From JBGPEQ01 sp050180895 (GTDB taxonomy: Bacteria > Pseudomonadota > Alphaproteobacteria > Dongiales > Dongiaceae), in contig JBFXDS010000006.1 of the NCBI GenBank assembly GCA_050180895.1, positions 186,001 to 250,000 of the forward strand: a stretch of DNA of 64,000 nucleotides, given 5' to 3'. The translations under genes and the position numbers were made by a program. The notes under the pieces were generated by a model. It saw nothing but the letters and a program-made list of their open reading frames with translations. It did no database searches and was not told where the DNA came from. This document shows, one piece after another, positions 35,256 through 43,994 of this stretch; the first letter of the stretch is position 1, and each line of letters begins with the position of its first letter.

Positions 35256-36434
35256 ATGCCGCTGCGCCTCAATCCCGCCCTCGCCGCCGTCGCCGAACCG
35301 CCGATCCCCGAGGTCTATGGCTGGATCAAAGACCGCGCGTTTCCTGCCGACAAGCCGCTGATCGACGTGTCGCAGGCGGTGCCCGGCTATCCGCCGCCGC
35401 CGGCGCTGACCGACCACCTGGCGGCGCGCCTCGGCGAGCCGGCCATGGCGCGCTACACCGACATCCAGGGCTTGGCGGAGCTGCGCGAAGCCCTCGCCGT
35501 CGACATCGCGGCACGTTACGGCGGGGCGGTCGCGCCGGAGCAGGTGTCGATCACCGCCGGCTGCAACCAGGCTTTCTGCCTGGCGGTGCTGGCGCTCGCG
35601 GGGTCCGGCGACGAAGTGCTCCTGCCGCTGCCCTACTACTTCAACCATCGTATGTGGCTCGACATGCAGGGCATCCGCGCCGTGCCGCTGCCGTTTCGGC
35701 CGGAGCGGGGCGGCGTGCCCGATCCCCAGGACGCGACCGCCTGCCTCACCGGCCGCACCCGCGCCATCGTGCTGGTAACGCCGAACAATCCGACCGGGGC
35801 CGTCTACCCGCCGGAGGTGATCGCCGCCTTCTATCGCCTGGCGCAGGCGAACGGCCTGGCTCTGGTCATCGACGAGACCTACCGCGATTTCCTGCCGGAC
35901 GAGGCAGCGCCGCACGCGCTGTTCCGCGATCCCGCCTGGCCGGAGACGCTCGTGCATCTCTACAGCTTCTCGAAAGTGTTCTGCCTCACCGGCTACCGGG
36001 TCGGCGCCGTCGCCTGCGGCGCACGCCTTGCCGCCGAGATCGCCAAGGCGATGGACACTGTCGCCATCTGCGCCCCACGCATCGGCCAGGTGGCGGCCCT
36101 GCACGGCCTGCGGGCACTCGGCGACTGGCGTCGCGGCAATACGGCGATCATGCATGAGCGCCTGGCCGGGCTGCGCGCGGCCTTCCACCACAACGACATC
36201 GGCTACGAGCTGGTCAGCGCCGGCGCCTATTTCGCCTATGTCCGCCACCCGTTCGACGGCCAGCCGGCGGCCGAGGTGGCGCGCCGCCTCGCCGACCGCC
36301 AGAACATCCTCTGCCTGCCCGGCAGCATGTTCGGTCCCGGCCAGGAGTCCTATCTGCGCTTCGCCTTCGCCAATGTCGCGGCCGAGGCCATGCCGGCGAT
36401 CGCCGCGCGCCTGGCGGCGGATGCGCACGCATGA
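35256..36434 (+). CDS. Class I/II PLP-dependent aminotransferase
   Basis: The 392-residue protein has fold-type I aminotransferase features: the SQAVPGYPPP start region, YTDIQGLAELREALA, TAGCNQAFCLAVLAL, NNPTGAVYPPEV, IDETYRDF with the PLP-pyridine Asp, and the PLP-binding Lys in YSFSKVFCLTGYRVG, followed by a late Arg in SYLRFAFANV. It transfers amino groups between amino and keto acids; the substrate pair is unknown. It ends in an ATGA overlap with a tyrosine phosphatase gene. No obvious ribosome-binding site is seen. Confidence 0.9.
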   Translation: MPLRLNPALAAVAEPPIPEVYGWIKDRAFPADKPLIDVSQAVPGYPPPPALTDHLAARLGEPAMARYTDIQGLAELREALAVDIAARYGGAVAPEQVSITAGCNQAFCLAVLALAGSGDEVLLPLPYYFNHRMWLDMQGIRAVPLPFRPERGGVPDPQDATACLTGRTRAIVLVTPNNPTGAVYPPEVIAAFYRLAQANGLALVIDETYRDFLPDEAAPHALFRDPAWPETLVHLYSFSKVFCLTGYRVGAVACGARLAAEIAKAMDTVAICAPRIGQVAALHGLRALGDWRRGNTAIMHERLAGLRAAFHHNDIGYELVSAGAYFAYVRHPFDGQPAAEVARRLADRQNILCLPGSMFGPGQESYLRFAFANVAAEAMPAIAARLAADAHA

Positions 36435-37048
36435 CCGCCGGCCTCCTCCTCCGGGTCGGCGGGCTGCACACCATCGACGACGACCTGCCGCGCTTCCGGC
36501 CGACGCACCTGATCGGCATCCTCGATCCGGCCATGCCGGAGCCGGCGGCTTACGCGCACGCGCCGGAGAGTCGCGCCGCCTTGGTCATGCGCTTCCGCGA
36601 CTGCGAGGCCGTGGCCGACGGCGGACCGACGGAGGCCGATGTCTCGGCCATGCTGGCCTTTATCGACGGCGTACTCACCGCGCCGTCCGGTCGGCTCTTC
36701 ATCCATTGTCATGCCGGCGCCAGCCGCAGCACCGCCACGGCGTACGCCACCCTGGTTCGGCGCAGCGGCGCCGCGCGCGCCGAGGAGTGCTTTGCCGAAC
36801 TGCTGCGCCTCACCAACAAGCCCTGGCCGAATCGCACCATCGTCGGTCATGCTGACGACCTGCTGGGCGCCGGCGGCCGCATGCTGATGGTTCTCGACGC
36901 CTATCGCCGGGCGCATCCGCTGCGGCTGGAGGCCTACATCCGCCTGCACCATATCCGCGCCGCCCGCGACTCCGCCTACGGGGAGAAGCTCGGTGTCCCC
37001 GGCTGGCGGCTGCCGCGCCGCCGGCCCTCCGATGGCCAACCCCGCTGA
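36431..37048 (+). CDS. Small protein-tyrosine/dual-specificity phosphatase
   Basis: The protein has 205 residues and starts within the aminotransferase stop codon. The phosphatase P-loop HCHAGASRSTA carries the catalytic Cys93 and Arg99 (CX5R), and an acidic FRDCEAVADGG segment precedes it. It is a cytoplasmic cysteine phosphatase of the DSP-like group found in alphaproteobacteria. Co-translation with an aminotransferase is clear from the overlap, but the biological link is not understood; a phosphorylated small molecule rather than a protein could be the substrate. Confidence 0.87.
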   Translation: MTAGLLLRVGGLHTIDDDLPRFRPTHLIGILDPAMPEPAAYAHAPESRAALVMRFRDCEAVADGGPTEADVSAMLAFIDGVLTAPSGRLFIHCHAGASRSTATAYATLVRRSGAARAEECFAELLRLTNKPWPNRTIVGHADDLLGAGGRMLMVLDAYRRAHPLRLEAYIRLHHIRAARDSAYGEKLGVPGWRLPRRRPSDGQPR

Positions 37049-37278
37049 TCCGACATCGACTCCGATCGCTCCGAATCGCGCCGGGAGCTGGCCGTATCGT
37101 GCGGAAAGCGGTCAAAAATCAATTTATTGAAAGAACGAACAGTCTTCAAAAGCAGGTTGCTTCGCAGACTCGCATCGTCCGCCCTGCCAATCGAGGATTG
37201 CAGCCATGCGCCGGACGCGGCTGTGCCACGCGCCGGCGGCGCTCTAGATTGGCGCCGCAGCTGTCCCGATATCGCCGC

Positions 37279-38199
37279 GTGCCGACCCCCGTCCTCTACC
37301 TTGTCACCGTCCTGATCTGGGGTACCTCCTGGTACGCCATGGAACTGCAGCTGGTGCTGCCGGGCGAGCTGTCGATCGTCTATCGCTTCGCCCTGGCGGC
37401 GGCCATGCTCGTCGGCTACTGCATCGCGACCGGCCGCTCCCTTCGCTTCTCCTGGTCCGACCACCTGTTCATGGCGCTGCAGGGGTTGCTGCTGTTCTGC
37501 TTGAACTATGTCCTGTTTTATTGGGCAGCCGTGCATCTCGTCAGTGGTCTGCTCGCAGTCTGCTTCGCGATGATCACGGTCATGAACATCGTCAACGGCG
37601 CCCTGCTCTATCGCCAGCGGGTCGAGCCCAAGGTTGCTGCGGCCGCGGCGCTCGGGCTGGCCGGTATCGGCCTCGTCTTCTGGCCGGAGCTGGCGGGGCT
37701 CGAGCTGTCGCGGGCGGCGGCGATCGGCTTGGGTCTGTCCGTTATGGCGACCTACGCCGCGTCGCTCGGCAACATGGTGACCGTGCGCCACCAGCGTGCC
37801 GGCATCTCGGTGGTCGAGGCCAACGCGATCGGCATGAGCTATGGCGCGCTGTTCACGCTGATCCTCGTCGTCGCGCAGGGTATTCCGTTCGACTTCGTCT
37901 GGTCGGCATCTTATGTGGGGTCGCTGTTGTACCTCGCCCTGTTCGCCTCGGTGATCGGCTTCGGCAGCTACCTCACGCTGGTTGAGCGCATCGGTGCCGA
38001 CCGCGCCGCCTATGCCAGTGTGCTCTTCCCCGTTGTCGCGCTGGCCATGTCGACCGTCCTCGAGAGCTACCGCTGGAGCGTGGCGGCGGTTGTCGGCGTG
38101 GGGCTGGTCCTGATCGGCAACCTGCTCGTTCTCATGCGTCGGCCGGTACCGGCGGCAACGCCGTCGCCATTGCCCACACCACAGCAATCCAGCAGATAG
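37279..38199 (+). CDS. EamA/DMT family transporter
   Basis: The GTG at 37279 starts a 306-residue protein with ten hydrophobic segments, beginning VLYLVTVLIWGTSWYAMELQ, the usual EamA opening. The second repeat ends VALAMSTVLESYRWSVAAVVGVGLVLIGNLLVLM. The longer upstream open frame has basic, non-hydrophobic character and is not part of the protein. It is followed 19 bp later by an aminotransferase gene, so export of an amino acid or related product is a reasonable inference. The 230-bp gap before it contains an AT-rich patch around 37106-37150. Confidence 0.88.
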   Translation: MPTPVLYLVTVLIWGTSWYAMELQLVLPGELSIVYRFALAAAMLVGYCIATGRSLRFSWSDHLFMALQGLLLFCLNYVLFYWAAVHLVSGLLAVCFAMITVMNIVNGALLYRQRVEPKVAAAAALGLAGIGLVFWPELAGLELSRAAAIGLGLSVMATYAASLGNMVTVRHQRAGISVVEANAIGMSYGALFTLILVVAQGIPFDFVWSASYVGSLLYLALFASVIGFGSYLTLVERIGADRAAYASVLFPVVALAMSTVLESYRWSVAAVVGVGLVLIGNLLVLMRRPVPAATPSPLPTPQQSSR

Positions 38200-38218
38200 C
38201 CGGCGTCGAACTCCAGGG

Positions 38219-39424
38219 ATGATCGTCATGATGGGGGAAGGCCCGATATCGAAACTTGGCGACCGGCCGGTGGCGCCGATCCGGCCGGAGATCGAGGCGC
38301 TGGCGGACTCGCGTATCGTCGAGGTGTGGAAGCTCGGCTTCCAGGTCCCCGACGTCATCGGCTTATGGGTGGGCGAAGGCGATCTGCCGACGCCGGCCGT
38401 CATCTGCGAGGCGGCAGCGGAGGCGCTGAAGCGCGGCGACACGTTCTACACCCATAAGCGCGGCATTCCCGAGTTGCGGCAGGCGCTGATTGACTATCAC
38501 TTGGCGATTTATGATGTCCGCCTGACGGACGACCGCATCGCCGTCACCTCGGCGGGTATGAATGCGATGATGTTGGCGATGGAGAGCCTGGTCGGCGCCG
38601 GCGACAACGCCGTCTGCGTGACGCCCGTCTGGCCCAACATCTTCGCCACCATCGAGATTCTCGGCGGCGCCGTGCGGCACCTGCCGCTCGACCCGACGCC
38701 GGCCGGCTGGCAGCTCGATCTCGATCGCCTGTTCGCCGCCTGCGACGCCCGCACGCGGGCGATCTATCTCGCCTCGCCCGGCAATCCCACCGGCTGGGTG
38801 ATGCCGCAACAGCAACAGCGAGAGCTGCTGGAATTCGCGCGCCGGCGCGGTATCTGGGTCATCGCCGACGAAGTCTATGGGCGCATCGTCTATGACGGTG
38901 CCCCCGCGGCTCCTTCGTTCCTCGAGCTAGCCACGCCGGAGGATCCGGTGGTCGTCGTCAACAGCTTCTCCAAGGCCTGGGCGATGACCGGCTGGCGCAT
39001 CGGCTGGATGGTGATGCCGGCACGGCTCACCGCCACGGTCGACAAGCTCATCGAGTTCAATACCAGCGGCGCGCAGCCCTTCCTGCAGCGCGCCTGCGTC
39101 GTCGCCATTCAGCAGGGCGAGCCCTTCCTGAAGGAGCTGGTGCAGCGCTACGCCGCCGCCCGCGAGCTCGTGCTGCAACGGCTGGGCGGCATGCGCCGGG
39201 TCCGCATCGTGCGGCCGGAGGCGGCCTTCTACGTCATGTTCGGTGTCGATGGCATGGCCGACTCGCTCGCCTTCGCCAAGCGCTTGGTGCACGAGACGCA
39301 TGTCGGCCTGGCGCCGGGAAGTGCCTTCGGTCCCGGCGGCGACGGTCATCTGCGCCTCTGCTTCGCCGCCAGCCGCGAGCGGCTGTCCGAGGCGATGGAC
39401 CGGCTGGAGCCGTTGCTGAGCTGA
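38219..39424 (+). CDS. Aspartate aminotransferase-like PLP enzyme
   Basis: The 401-residue fold-type I enzyme shows GLWVGEGDLPTPAVI, YTHKRGIPELRQALIDY, the aminotransferase Asn-Pro-Thr-Gly motif (SPGNPTGWV), IADEVYGRIVYDG and the PLP-binding Lys in NSFSKAWAMTGWRIGW. Arg in HLRLCFAASRERL would bind the substrate carboxylate. Substrate specificity cannot be read; aspartate, aromatic or branched-chain substrates are all possible. An internal ATG at 38228 with GGGA upstream is an alternative start. It lies directly after an EamA exporter. Confidence 0.9.
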   Translation: MIVMMGEGPISKLGDRPVAPIRPEIEALADSRIVEVWKLGFQVPDVIGLWVGEGDLPTPAVICEAAAEALKRGDTFYTHKRGIPELRQALIDYHLAIYDVRLTDDRIAVTSAGMNAMMLAMESLVGAGDNAVCVTPVWPNIFATIEILGGAVRHLPLDPTPAGWQLDLDRLFAACDARTRAIYLASPGNPTGWVMPQQQQRELLEFARRRGIWVIADEVYGRIVYDGAPAAPSFLELATPEDPVVVVNSFSKAWAMTGWRIGWMVMPARLTATVDKLIEFNTSGAQPFLQRACVVAIQQGEPFLKELVQRYAAARELVLQRLGGMRRVRIVRPEAAFYVMFGVDGMADSLAFAKRLVHETHVGLAPGSAFGPGGDGHLRLCFAASRERLSEAMDRLEPLLS

Positions 39425-39435
39425 CGCGTCCGTCC

Positions 39436-40425
39436 CTATGACGCTGACGTCTCGGCGGTGTCCTGCGCCGCCGTCACCGGCGGCGACGGCTTCGCCGTTC
39501 GCTTGTCCCGCGCGGCGGCGCCTTCGGCGGCCGTCCGCTCGCACGTCTCCGTGAGCAGCCAGTTGCGGAAGGCCGCCACCTTCGGGCGATCCGCGGTCGC
39601 TTCCGGCGATACGACGTAGTGGGCATATTCGCTGGGCATATCCACATCGAACGGCTTGATGAGGCGGCCGGTCGCGAGATCGTCGCGCACCAGGGCTTCC
39701 TCCGAGAGCGCCACGCCGAGACCGTCGATCGCCGCCTGGATCATCAGGTTCGAATAGTTGAAGCTCAGCGCCGGCTTCAGTTGCTGGACCTTGACGCCAG
39801 CGGCCGCCAGCCAGCGCGCCCACATCGATTCGGGCCAGTCGGTGTCGTGCATCAGCGTGTGCTTCAGCAGGTCGGCCGGTGTCTTCAGTGGCACCGGCCC
39901 CCGCCGGAGCCGCGGGCTGCACACGGCAATGAGGTTTTCGCGCACCAGGCGGTCGATGCGCACGCCCGGCCAATTGCCGCGGCCGTAGCGCACCGCGACA
40001 TCGACATCCTCGCGAGCGAAGTCGACGAGCCGCTCCGATGCCGAGATGCGCACATCGATCTCCGGATGGGCGTGGCGGAACCCGCCGAGCCGCGGCACCA
40101 GGAATTTGGCGGCGAAGGACGGCATCACGCTGACGGTCAGCGTCCCGGACTGCTCGCGCGATTTGAGGGCGCGGGAGGCATCGCCGAGCTTCTCCAGCGC
40201 TTCGCGCACCGGGCGGACATAGGCCTGCCCGGCTTCGGTCAGGACGATGGAGCGATTGAGCCGGCGGAACAGCGGAACTCCCAGCCATTCCTCCAGCGCC
40301 TTGATCTGATGGCTGATGGCGCTGTGGGTGACGTGCAGTTCCTGAGCCGCTTTGGTGAAGCTCAGTTGTCGGGCCGCGACCTCGAAATAGCGGACCGCGA
40401 TCAGCGGCGGAAGGCGCTCGGCCAT
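39436..40425 (-). CDS. LysR family regulator, GcvA-like
   Basis: The start at 40425 gives 329 residues opening with MAERLPPLIAVRYFEVAARQ, the usual GcvA opening. A GTG at 40437 would add four residues. The helix-turn-helix covers residues about 18-40 (LSFTKAAQELHVTHSAISHQ), and the effector domain follows to residue 300. The C-terminal 35 residues are an Ala/Lys-rich extension. It converges with the aminotransferase gene and is divergent from a DUF1127 gene across a dyad-containing gap, which it probably regulates. Confidence 0.9.
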   Translation of the reverse strand: MAERLPPLIAVRYFEVAARQLSFTKAAQELHVTHSAISHQIKALEEWLGVPLFRRLNRSIVLTEAGQAYVRPVREALEKLGDASRALKSREQSGTLTVSVMPSFAAKFLVPRLGGFRHAHPEIDVRISASERLVDFAREDVDVAVRYGRGNWPGVRIDRLVRENLIAVCSPRLRRGPVPLKTPADLLKHTLMHDTDWPESMWARWLAAAGVKVQQLKPALSFNYSNLMIQAAIDGLGVALSEEALVRDDLATGRLIKPFDVDMPSEYAHYVVSPEATADRPKVAAFRNWLLTETCERTAAEGAAARDKRTAKPSPPVTAAQDTAETSAS

Positions 40426-40437
40426 GCCTGATTCCAC

Positions 40438-40476
40438 GTTAGATTAACTAACAGATCATATGAGAAACGATCGTTT
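40438..40476. promoter_or_regulatory. Two dyads between the LysR gene and the DUF1127 gene
   Basis: GTTAGATTAACTAAC (40438-40452) has 5-bp arms around ATTAA and fits the AT-rich T-N11-A style of LysR sites. AAACGATCGTTT (40465-40476) is a perfect 12-bp palindrome. Both lie just upstream of the LysR start in an AT-rich pocket, consistent with autoregulation. Confidence 0.45.
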
Positions 40477-40588
40477 GTGCGCAATCCCGGAATTCGCCAC
40501 CTTATGCTCATTCCGATTGCCGAGATTCGGCTCCTGATTCCCGAGGTTCCCGGCGTCGGTTCACGCGAGATCTGTTAGGAGAGTTGCC

Positions 40589-40837
40589 ATGAGAAGCGTA
40601 TTGCCTGAGGTTGTCGGCAAGCCATCCGTTTCCGCCGGCTTCTTCCGCACGGTCGAGTTCGTCGTCGCTCCGGTCGACGCCGCCATCGCGGGAATCCTCG
40701 ACCAGCTGTTTACCTGGCATCAGCGGGCGCGCGACCGCCACGCCCTGGGTCGGCTCGACGAGCACATGCTGCACGATATCGGCCTGTCCCGCGCCGACGT
40801 CGAGCACGAGGCCAGCAAGCCCTTCTGGCAGAACTAG
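40589..40837 (+). CDS. DUF1127 domain protein, 82 residues
   Basis: The ATG is preceded by TTAGGAGAG. After a hydrophobic-to-neutral N-terminal half, the C-terminal half reads WHQRARDRHALGRLDEHMLHDIGLSRADVEHEASKPFW, the DUF1127 signature. It is divergent from a GcvA-like regulator. It is the second DUF1127 protein in the window but differs strongly in its N-terminal half from the one at 34819. Confidence 0.9.
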   Translation: MRSVLPEVVGKPSVSAGFFRTVEFVVAPVDAAIAGILDQLFTWHQRARDRHALGRLDEHMLHDIGLSRADVEHEASKPFWQN

Positions 40838-40853
40838 GCTGCGGCAGGTTACA

Positions 40854-41264
40854 GTGCTCGACTTCGATCAACTGGCGGCGCAAGCCTTCGCTATCGATCC
40901 CGGCGTTCGCTGGGTCGCGGTCCGGCGACCTGGCGAACCGCCGCGGCACCGGTATCGGAGGAATGTGCTGTCGCTGAACGATTCCGCCAGCGATGAGGCC
41001 GAGGAGCGGCTCGTGAATCCGGCGATTGTCGCGCTAGCGCAGGCGCGCGGCGACTGGGATCTCAACGGCCTGCGGTACGTCGTGATAGCCTATGGCAAGT
41101 TGAGCCAAGTGGTGGTGCCCCTGCCGGAGGGTGGGCACATCTCGTTGTCGCTTGACCGCGGCACGGATGCGGCGGATGTCGGCGATGTGCTGGTGACGTG
41201 CCTGCGGCGAGACGAGGTTGCCCATCTCGATCCGGCAATCGCGGCGGCGGGAGGAAGGGGTTAA
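40854..41264 (+). CDS. Conserved hypothetical protein, about 136 residues
   Basis: A GTG at 40854 gives 136 residues; an upstream in-frame stretch overlaps the DUF1127 gene and was not used. I do not recognise a family. The predicted pattern alternates strands and helices, with a two-strand segment LRYVVIAYGKLSQVVVPLPEGGHISLSLD near residues 83-110, as in roadblock/profilin-like folds, which is only a visual impression. It is followed two bases later by a monooxygenase-like gene and may be co-transcribed with it. Confidence 0.55.
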   Translation: MLDFDQLAAQAFAIDPGVRWVAVRRPGEPPRHRYRRNVLSLNDSASDEAEERLVNPAIVALAQARGDWDLNGLRYVVIAYGKLSQVVVPLPEGGHISLSLDRGTDAADVGDVLVTCLRRDEVAHLDPAIAAAGGRG

Positions 41265-41266
41265 AC

Positions 41267-41662
41267 ATGATCATGCGACAATGGCGCGGCCGCGTGCCGC
41301 GCGAGAAGGAACAGGAATATCTGTCCTATCTTCATGCTACCGGACTCGATGAATATCGCAGCACACCCGGCAATCTCGGCGTCTTTGCGACGACGCGTCC
41401 CATCGGGAAGGCGGTCGAGTTCCTGCTCGTGACGTTCTGGGACTCCGAGGAGTCCATCAAGCGCTTCGCCGGCGACGACTATGCGAAGGCCGTGTACTAT
41501 CCCGAGGACGAGAAGTTCCTGCTCACGCGGCCATCCGCCGCCGACCATTTCCACGTGAAATTCGCGGCGCACACTTTCAACAAGCCGAACCGCGCAGATG
41601 AACTCCGGCTACTTTCACCGTCTCGCCCGCTACAACGCCTGGGCCAATCGTCGCCTTTATGA
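41267..41662 (+). CDS. Antibiotic biosynthesis monooxygenase-like (ABM fold) protein
   Basis: The ATG at 41267 follows GAGGAAGGGG and gives 131 residues. The first 105 residues read like a dimeric ABM-fold protein: MRQWRGRVPREKEQEYLSYL, GVFATTRPIGKAVEFLLVTFWDSEESIKRFAGDDY and DHFHVKFAAHTF. The last 22 residues run into the DinB-family gene by 65 bp, have no fold-like pattern and may be a read-on tail. Function may be in haem or small-molecule oxidation, but many family members lack a known role. Confidence 0.72.
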   Translation: MIMRQWRGRVPREKEQEYLSYLHATGLDEYRSTPGNLGVFATTRPIGKAVEFLLVTFWDSEESIKRFAGDDYAKAVYYPEDEKFLLTRPSAADHFHVKFAAHTFNKPNRADELRLLSPSRPLQRLGQSSPL

Positions 41663-42119
41663 TGCCTGCGGCAGGTTGAGCGGCGCCGACTTCGCAGCCA
41701 AGCGAGCTGCGTTCTTTGGTTCGATCAGCGGTACGCTCAACCATATTCTGGTTGCCGATCGAATCTGGCTGGGGCGTTTCGAGGGACGCGCCGCTGGGAT
41801 CGATCGCCTGGATCAGCTCCTCTACGAGGATTTCGCCGCCCTCAGGCCGGCGCGCGAGGCGGAGGATGCGCATATTCTCGCGTTCGTGAGTTCCCTCGAC
41901 GACGATTCGCTCGCGCGCACGCTGAGCTATCGCAACATGGCCGGCGAAGCGAGGGAGACGCCGTTCACCTGGGCGCTGGCGCATGTCTTCAACCATCAGA
42001 CGCATCATCGCGGCCAGGTCCATGGCATGCTGTCCGGCACGCCGGTCGCGCCGCCGCCGCTGGACTTGATCTATTTTCTGCCGGAAGACCGAGCTCAGGC
42101 TGCCGCCAGGGGGCGGTAG
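41598..42119 (+). CDS. DinB family protein
   Basis: This 173-residue four-helix protein carries the DinB/YfiT metal-binding His triad: His in LNHILVADRIW near residue 48, and the pair in FNHQTHHRGQVH near residues 133-138. The start MNSGYFHRLARYNAWANRRLYDAC is typical of the family. DinB-like proteins act as thiol-dependent transferases or have unknown roles. It overlaps the ABM-like gene by 65 bp at the start and the convergent methyltransferase gene by 25 bp at the end. Confidence 0.88.
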   Translation: MNSGYFHRLARYNAWANRRLYDACGRLSGADFAAKRAAFFGSISGTLNHILVADRIWLGRFEGRAAGIDRLDQLLYEDFAALRPAREAEDAHILAFVSSLDDDSLARTLSYRNMAGEARETPFTWALAHVFNHQTHHRGQVHGMLSGTPVAPPPLDLIYFLPEDRAQAAARGR

Positions 42120-42664
42120 TACAGCCACACACTGGCCGGCGGCAGGTTGTTGAGAATACGGCGCTTCACCTCGCCGCGGATGCCGAGCCTACGCGGGATC
42201 GGCGAGGCCAGCCCATAAGTGAACTGGATGAACGGCGCGCCCGGTGCGAGCAGCGCGAAGCTGTTTTCGATGATGCGATCGCGCACCGATTCGCGCATCG
42301 CCAGGAGCGGCAGGCCGGACACGACGGCGCCAACTTGCGTGATGCCGAGCGGCTCCAGGAGCGCACGGAGATCGGCAGCATCTCCGAGCAGGACGCGGAC
42401 ATCGCGAAAGCGCCTCGTCAGCAGGCTATGCAGGGCCTCGTCACGCTCGACGACGATGAGGCGTTCTGCCGAGACCCCGGCGTCCAGCAATGCCTGGGTG
42501 ATGACACCGGTGCCGCCGCCCAATTCGACCACTGGCGCGGTCGATTCCGGCGGGACCAGGCGGGCCATGGCCGCGGCCAGTTCGCGGCTGCTTGGTGCGA
42601 TGGCGCCGATCTTGAGTGGCTCCTTGAGCCATCGCCTCAAGAAAAGGAGAAGTTCGCCGCTCAT
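42095..42664 (-). CDS. PmtA-like phospholipid N-methyltransferase
   Basis: The 189-residue class I SAM methyltransferase has the motif I region VVELGGGTGVITQALLDAG near residues 45-63, VERDEALHSLL after beta-2, and LLAPGAPFIQFTYGLASPIPRR. The N-terminus FLRRWLKEPLKIGAIAPSSREL is the KsgA-like amphipathic start seen in alphaproteobacterial PmtA enzymes, which methylate phosphatidylethanolamine at the inner membrane. A role in phosphatidylcholine formation is inferred from this similarity. It could also be a related small methyltransferase with another lipid or RNA target. Confidence 0.78.
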   Translation of the reverse strand: MSGELLLFLRRWLKEPLKIGAIAPSSRELAAAMARLVPPESTAPVVELGGGTGVITQALLDAGVSAERLIVVERDEALHSLLTRRFRDVRVLLGDAADLRALLEPLGITQVGAVVSGLPLLAMRESVRDRIIENSFALLAPGAPFIQFTYGLASPIPRRLGIRGEVKRRILNNLPPASVWLYYRPLAAA

Positions 42665-42736
42665 GGACTACCTGCTCCGGTTGGCCGGCTCGATCGTGCC
42701 ATGAAGATAGGAGTCGGCCGGTTTGCGCTCAAGGCA

Positions 42737-43981
42737 TCACAATGCGTCATGCTGCAGAAACATTTTGTTCACGCCGTTGAGAACGGCATAGAGACGGCCG
42801 AACTCGTCTTGGAATGAGGGCCAATCGAGCGAACTACCTTCGCTCTTCGCCATTTCGGCGTGGATGTCGCGCGGGGTCCGGCGGCCGTCGATGCGGGCCA
42901 GAATCGGGCCGGCGTGCCGCGGCAGCGCGAAGCGCGCGTCGATGCCGTCGGCGCGCGCGGTGAGGGTCGCGCCCGGCTTGAGGTTGCGGGCCATCTCCGC
43001 CCCCCCGCCGGCTCGCATCACCGGCGCCATATCGGGATCGTCCGGCCTCGCTACCGCCTCGGCCGCGCGCCCGGCCTTCACGGCATAGCAGATGTGGACC
43101 TTGAGATTGCCGGCGAGAAGCTCGGCCATGTGTGCGCGCTCCAGCCGTTCCTGCGCCGCCGCTCGCTTCAGCAGCGCGCCGTCGCTGAGGTAGCTCGCAG
43201 GATCATAGCGCCACGGCTCGATCAGTCCGGTGATGGCGAGCCCGGCCGAGCCGATGAGATCGGCCAGTTCCGGCACGGTGTAGGCACGATCCTGACTATG
43301 CAGAAGGAGGTCGTAGAGGCCGGCGTCGCCGACGTTGAGGTGATCGCGCAGGAACGGATTCCGTGCGAACCAGTTCGTCGCCGGCAGCTGCTTCAGCAGG
43401 CGTCGGGCGAGATCGAGACGCGTCGCGTCGGGTGCGTCGTCGGCGAGTCGACGCAAGAGGTTCTGCAGGTGATAGACGCCGGTGCGACCGATGGTGCCAT
43501 ACACCATGAGCCCGATGCCGCCATCCTCCTCGAGGGCGTCGGCCAGCAGGGCGAGGCCGACGGCGGGATCGTGGAGATGATGGAGCACGCCGCAGCAATC
43601 GATATAGTCGAAACGGCCGAGGTCGAGCCTCGGCAGGTCAAGCAACGATGCCGTCATGAACCGGATGGACTGCAGATGGCGCTGCTGTGCCCGCGCCTCG
43701 GCGATCGACCGGGCGGCGGTGGAGACGTCGAGATAGACGATCTCCGCCGGACAGCCGCGGTCGGCGAGATGCTGGGCCAGCATGATGGTTCCGTCGCCGG
43801 TGCCGCCGCCGGCGACGAGAGCGCGGAACGGTTGCCGGAAATCGCGCCGTCCGGCGAACAGGTAGTGATTGATCTCCAGGAGATGACTCGGCGAACCTTC
43901 GATCAGCCGTTTCGCCTCGTCGCGCGGGTCGCGCGGCGGATAGGGGTAGGCGTCATATTGGGCGCGGACTCGGTCGGACAT
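42737..43981 (-). CDS. Class I SAM-dependent methyltransferase, two-domain, 414 residues
   Basis: The ATG at 43981 opens MSDRVRAQYDAYPYPPRDPRDE. The SAM-binding motif RALVAGGGTGDGTIMLAQHL lies near residues 55-75, followed by a canonical DYIDCCGVLHHLHDP and LLADALEEDGGIGLMVYG. The C-terminal 130 residues form a separate unknown domain ending GRLYAVLNGVNKMFLQ. The substrate is unknown. The pattern YDAYPYPPRD resembles methyltransferases found next to glycosyltransferase or tetratricopeptide genes, but nothing of that sort is here. It lies 13 bp downstream of the quinone oxidoreductase gene on the same strand. Confidence 0.82.
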   Translation of the reverse strand: MSDRVRAQYDAYPYPPRDPRDEAKRLIEGSPSHLLEINHYLFAGRRDFRQPFRALVAGGGTGDGTIMLAQHLADRGCPAEIVYLDVSTAARSIAEARAQQRHLQSIRFMTASLLDLPRLDLGRFDYIDCCGVLHHLHDPAVGLALLADALEEDGGIGLMVYGTIGRTGVYHLQNLLRRLADDAPDATRLDLARRLLKQLPATNWFARNPFLRDHLNVGDAGLYDLLLHSQDRAYTVPELADLIGSAGLAITGLIEPWRYDPASYLSDGALLKRAAAQERLERAHMAELLAGNLKVHICYAVKAGRAAEAVARPDDPDMAPVMRAGGGAEMARNLKPGATLTARADGIDARFALPRHAGPILARIDGRRTPRDIHAEMAKSEGSSLDWPSFQDEFGRLYAVLNGVNKMFLQHDAL

Positions 43982-43994
43982 AGCGGGCAACGAG

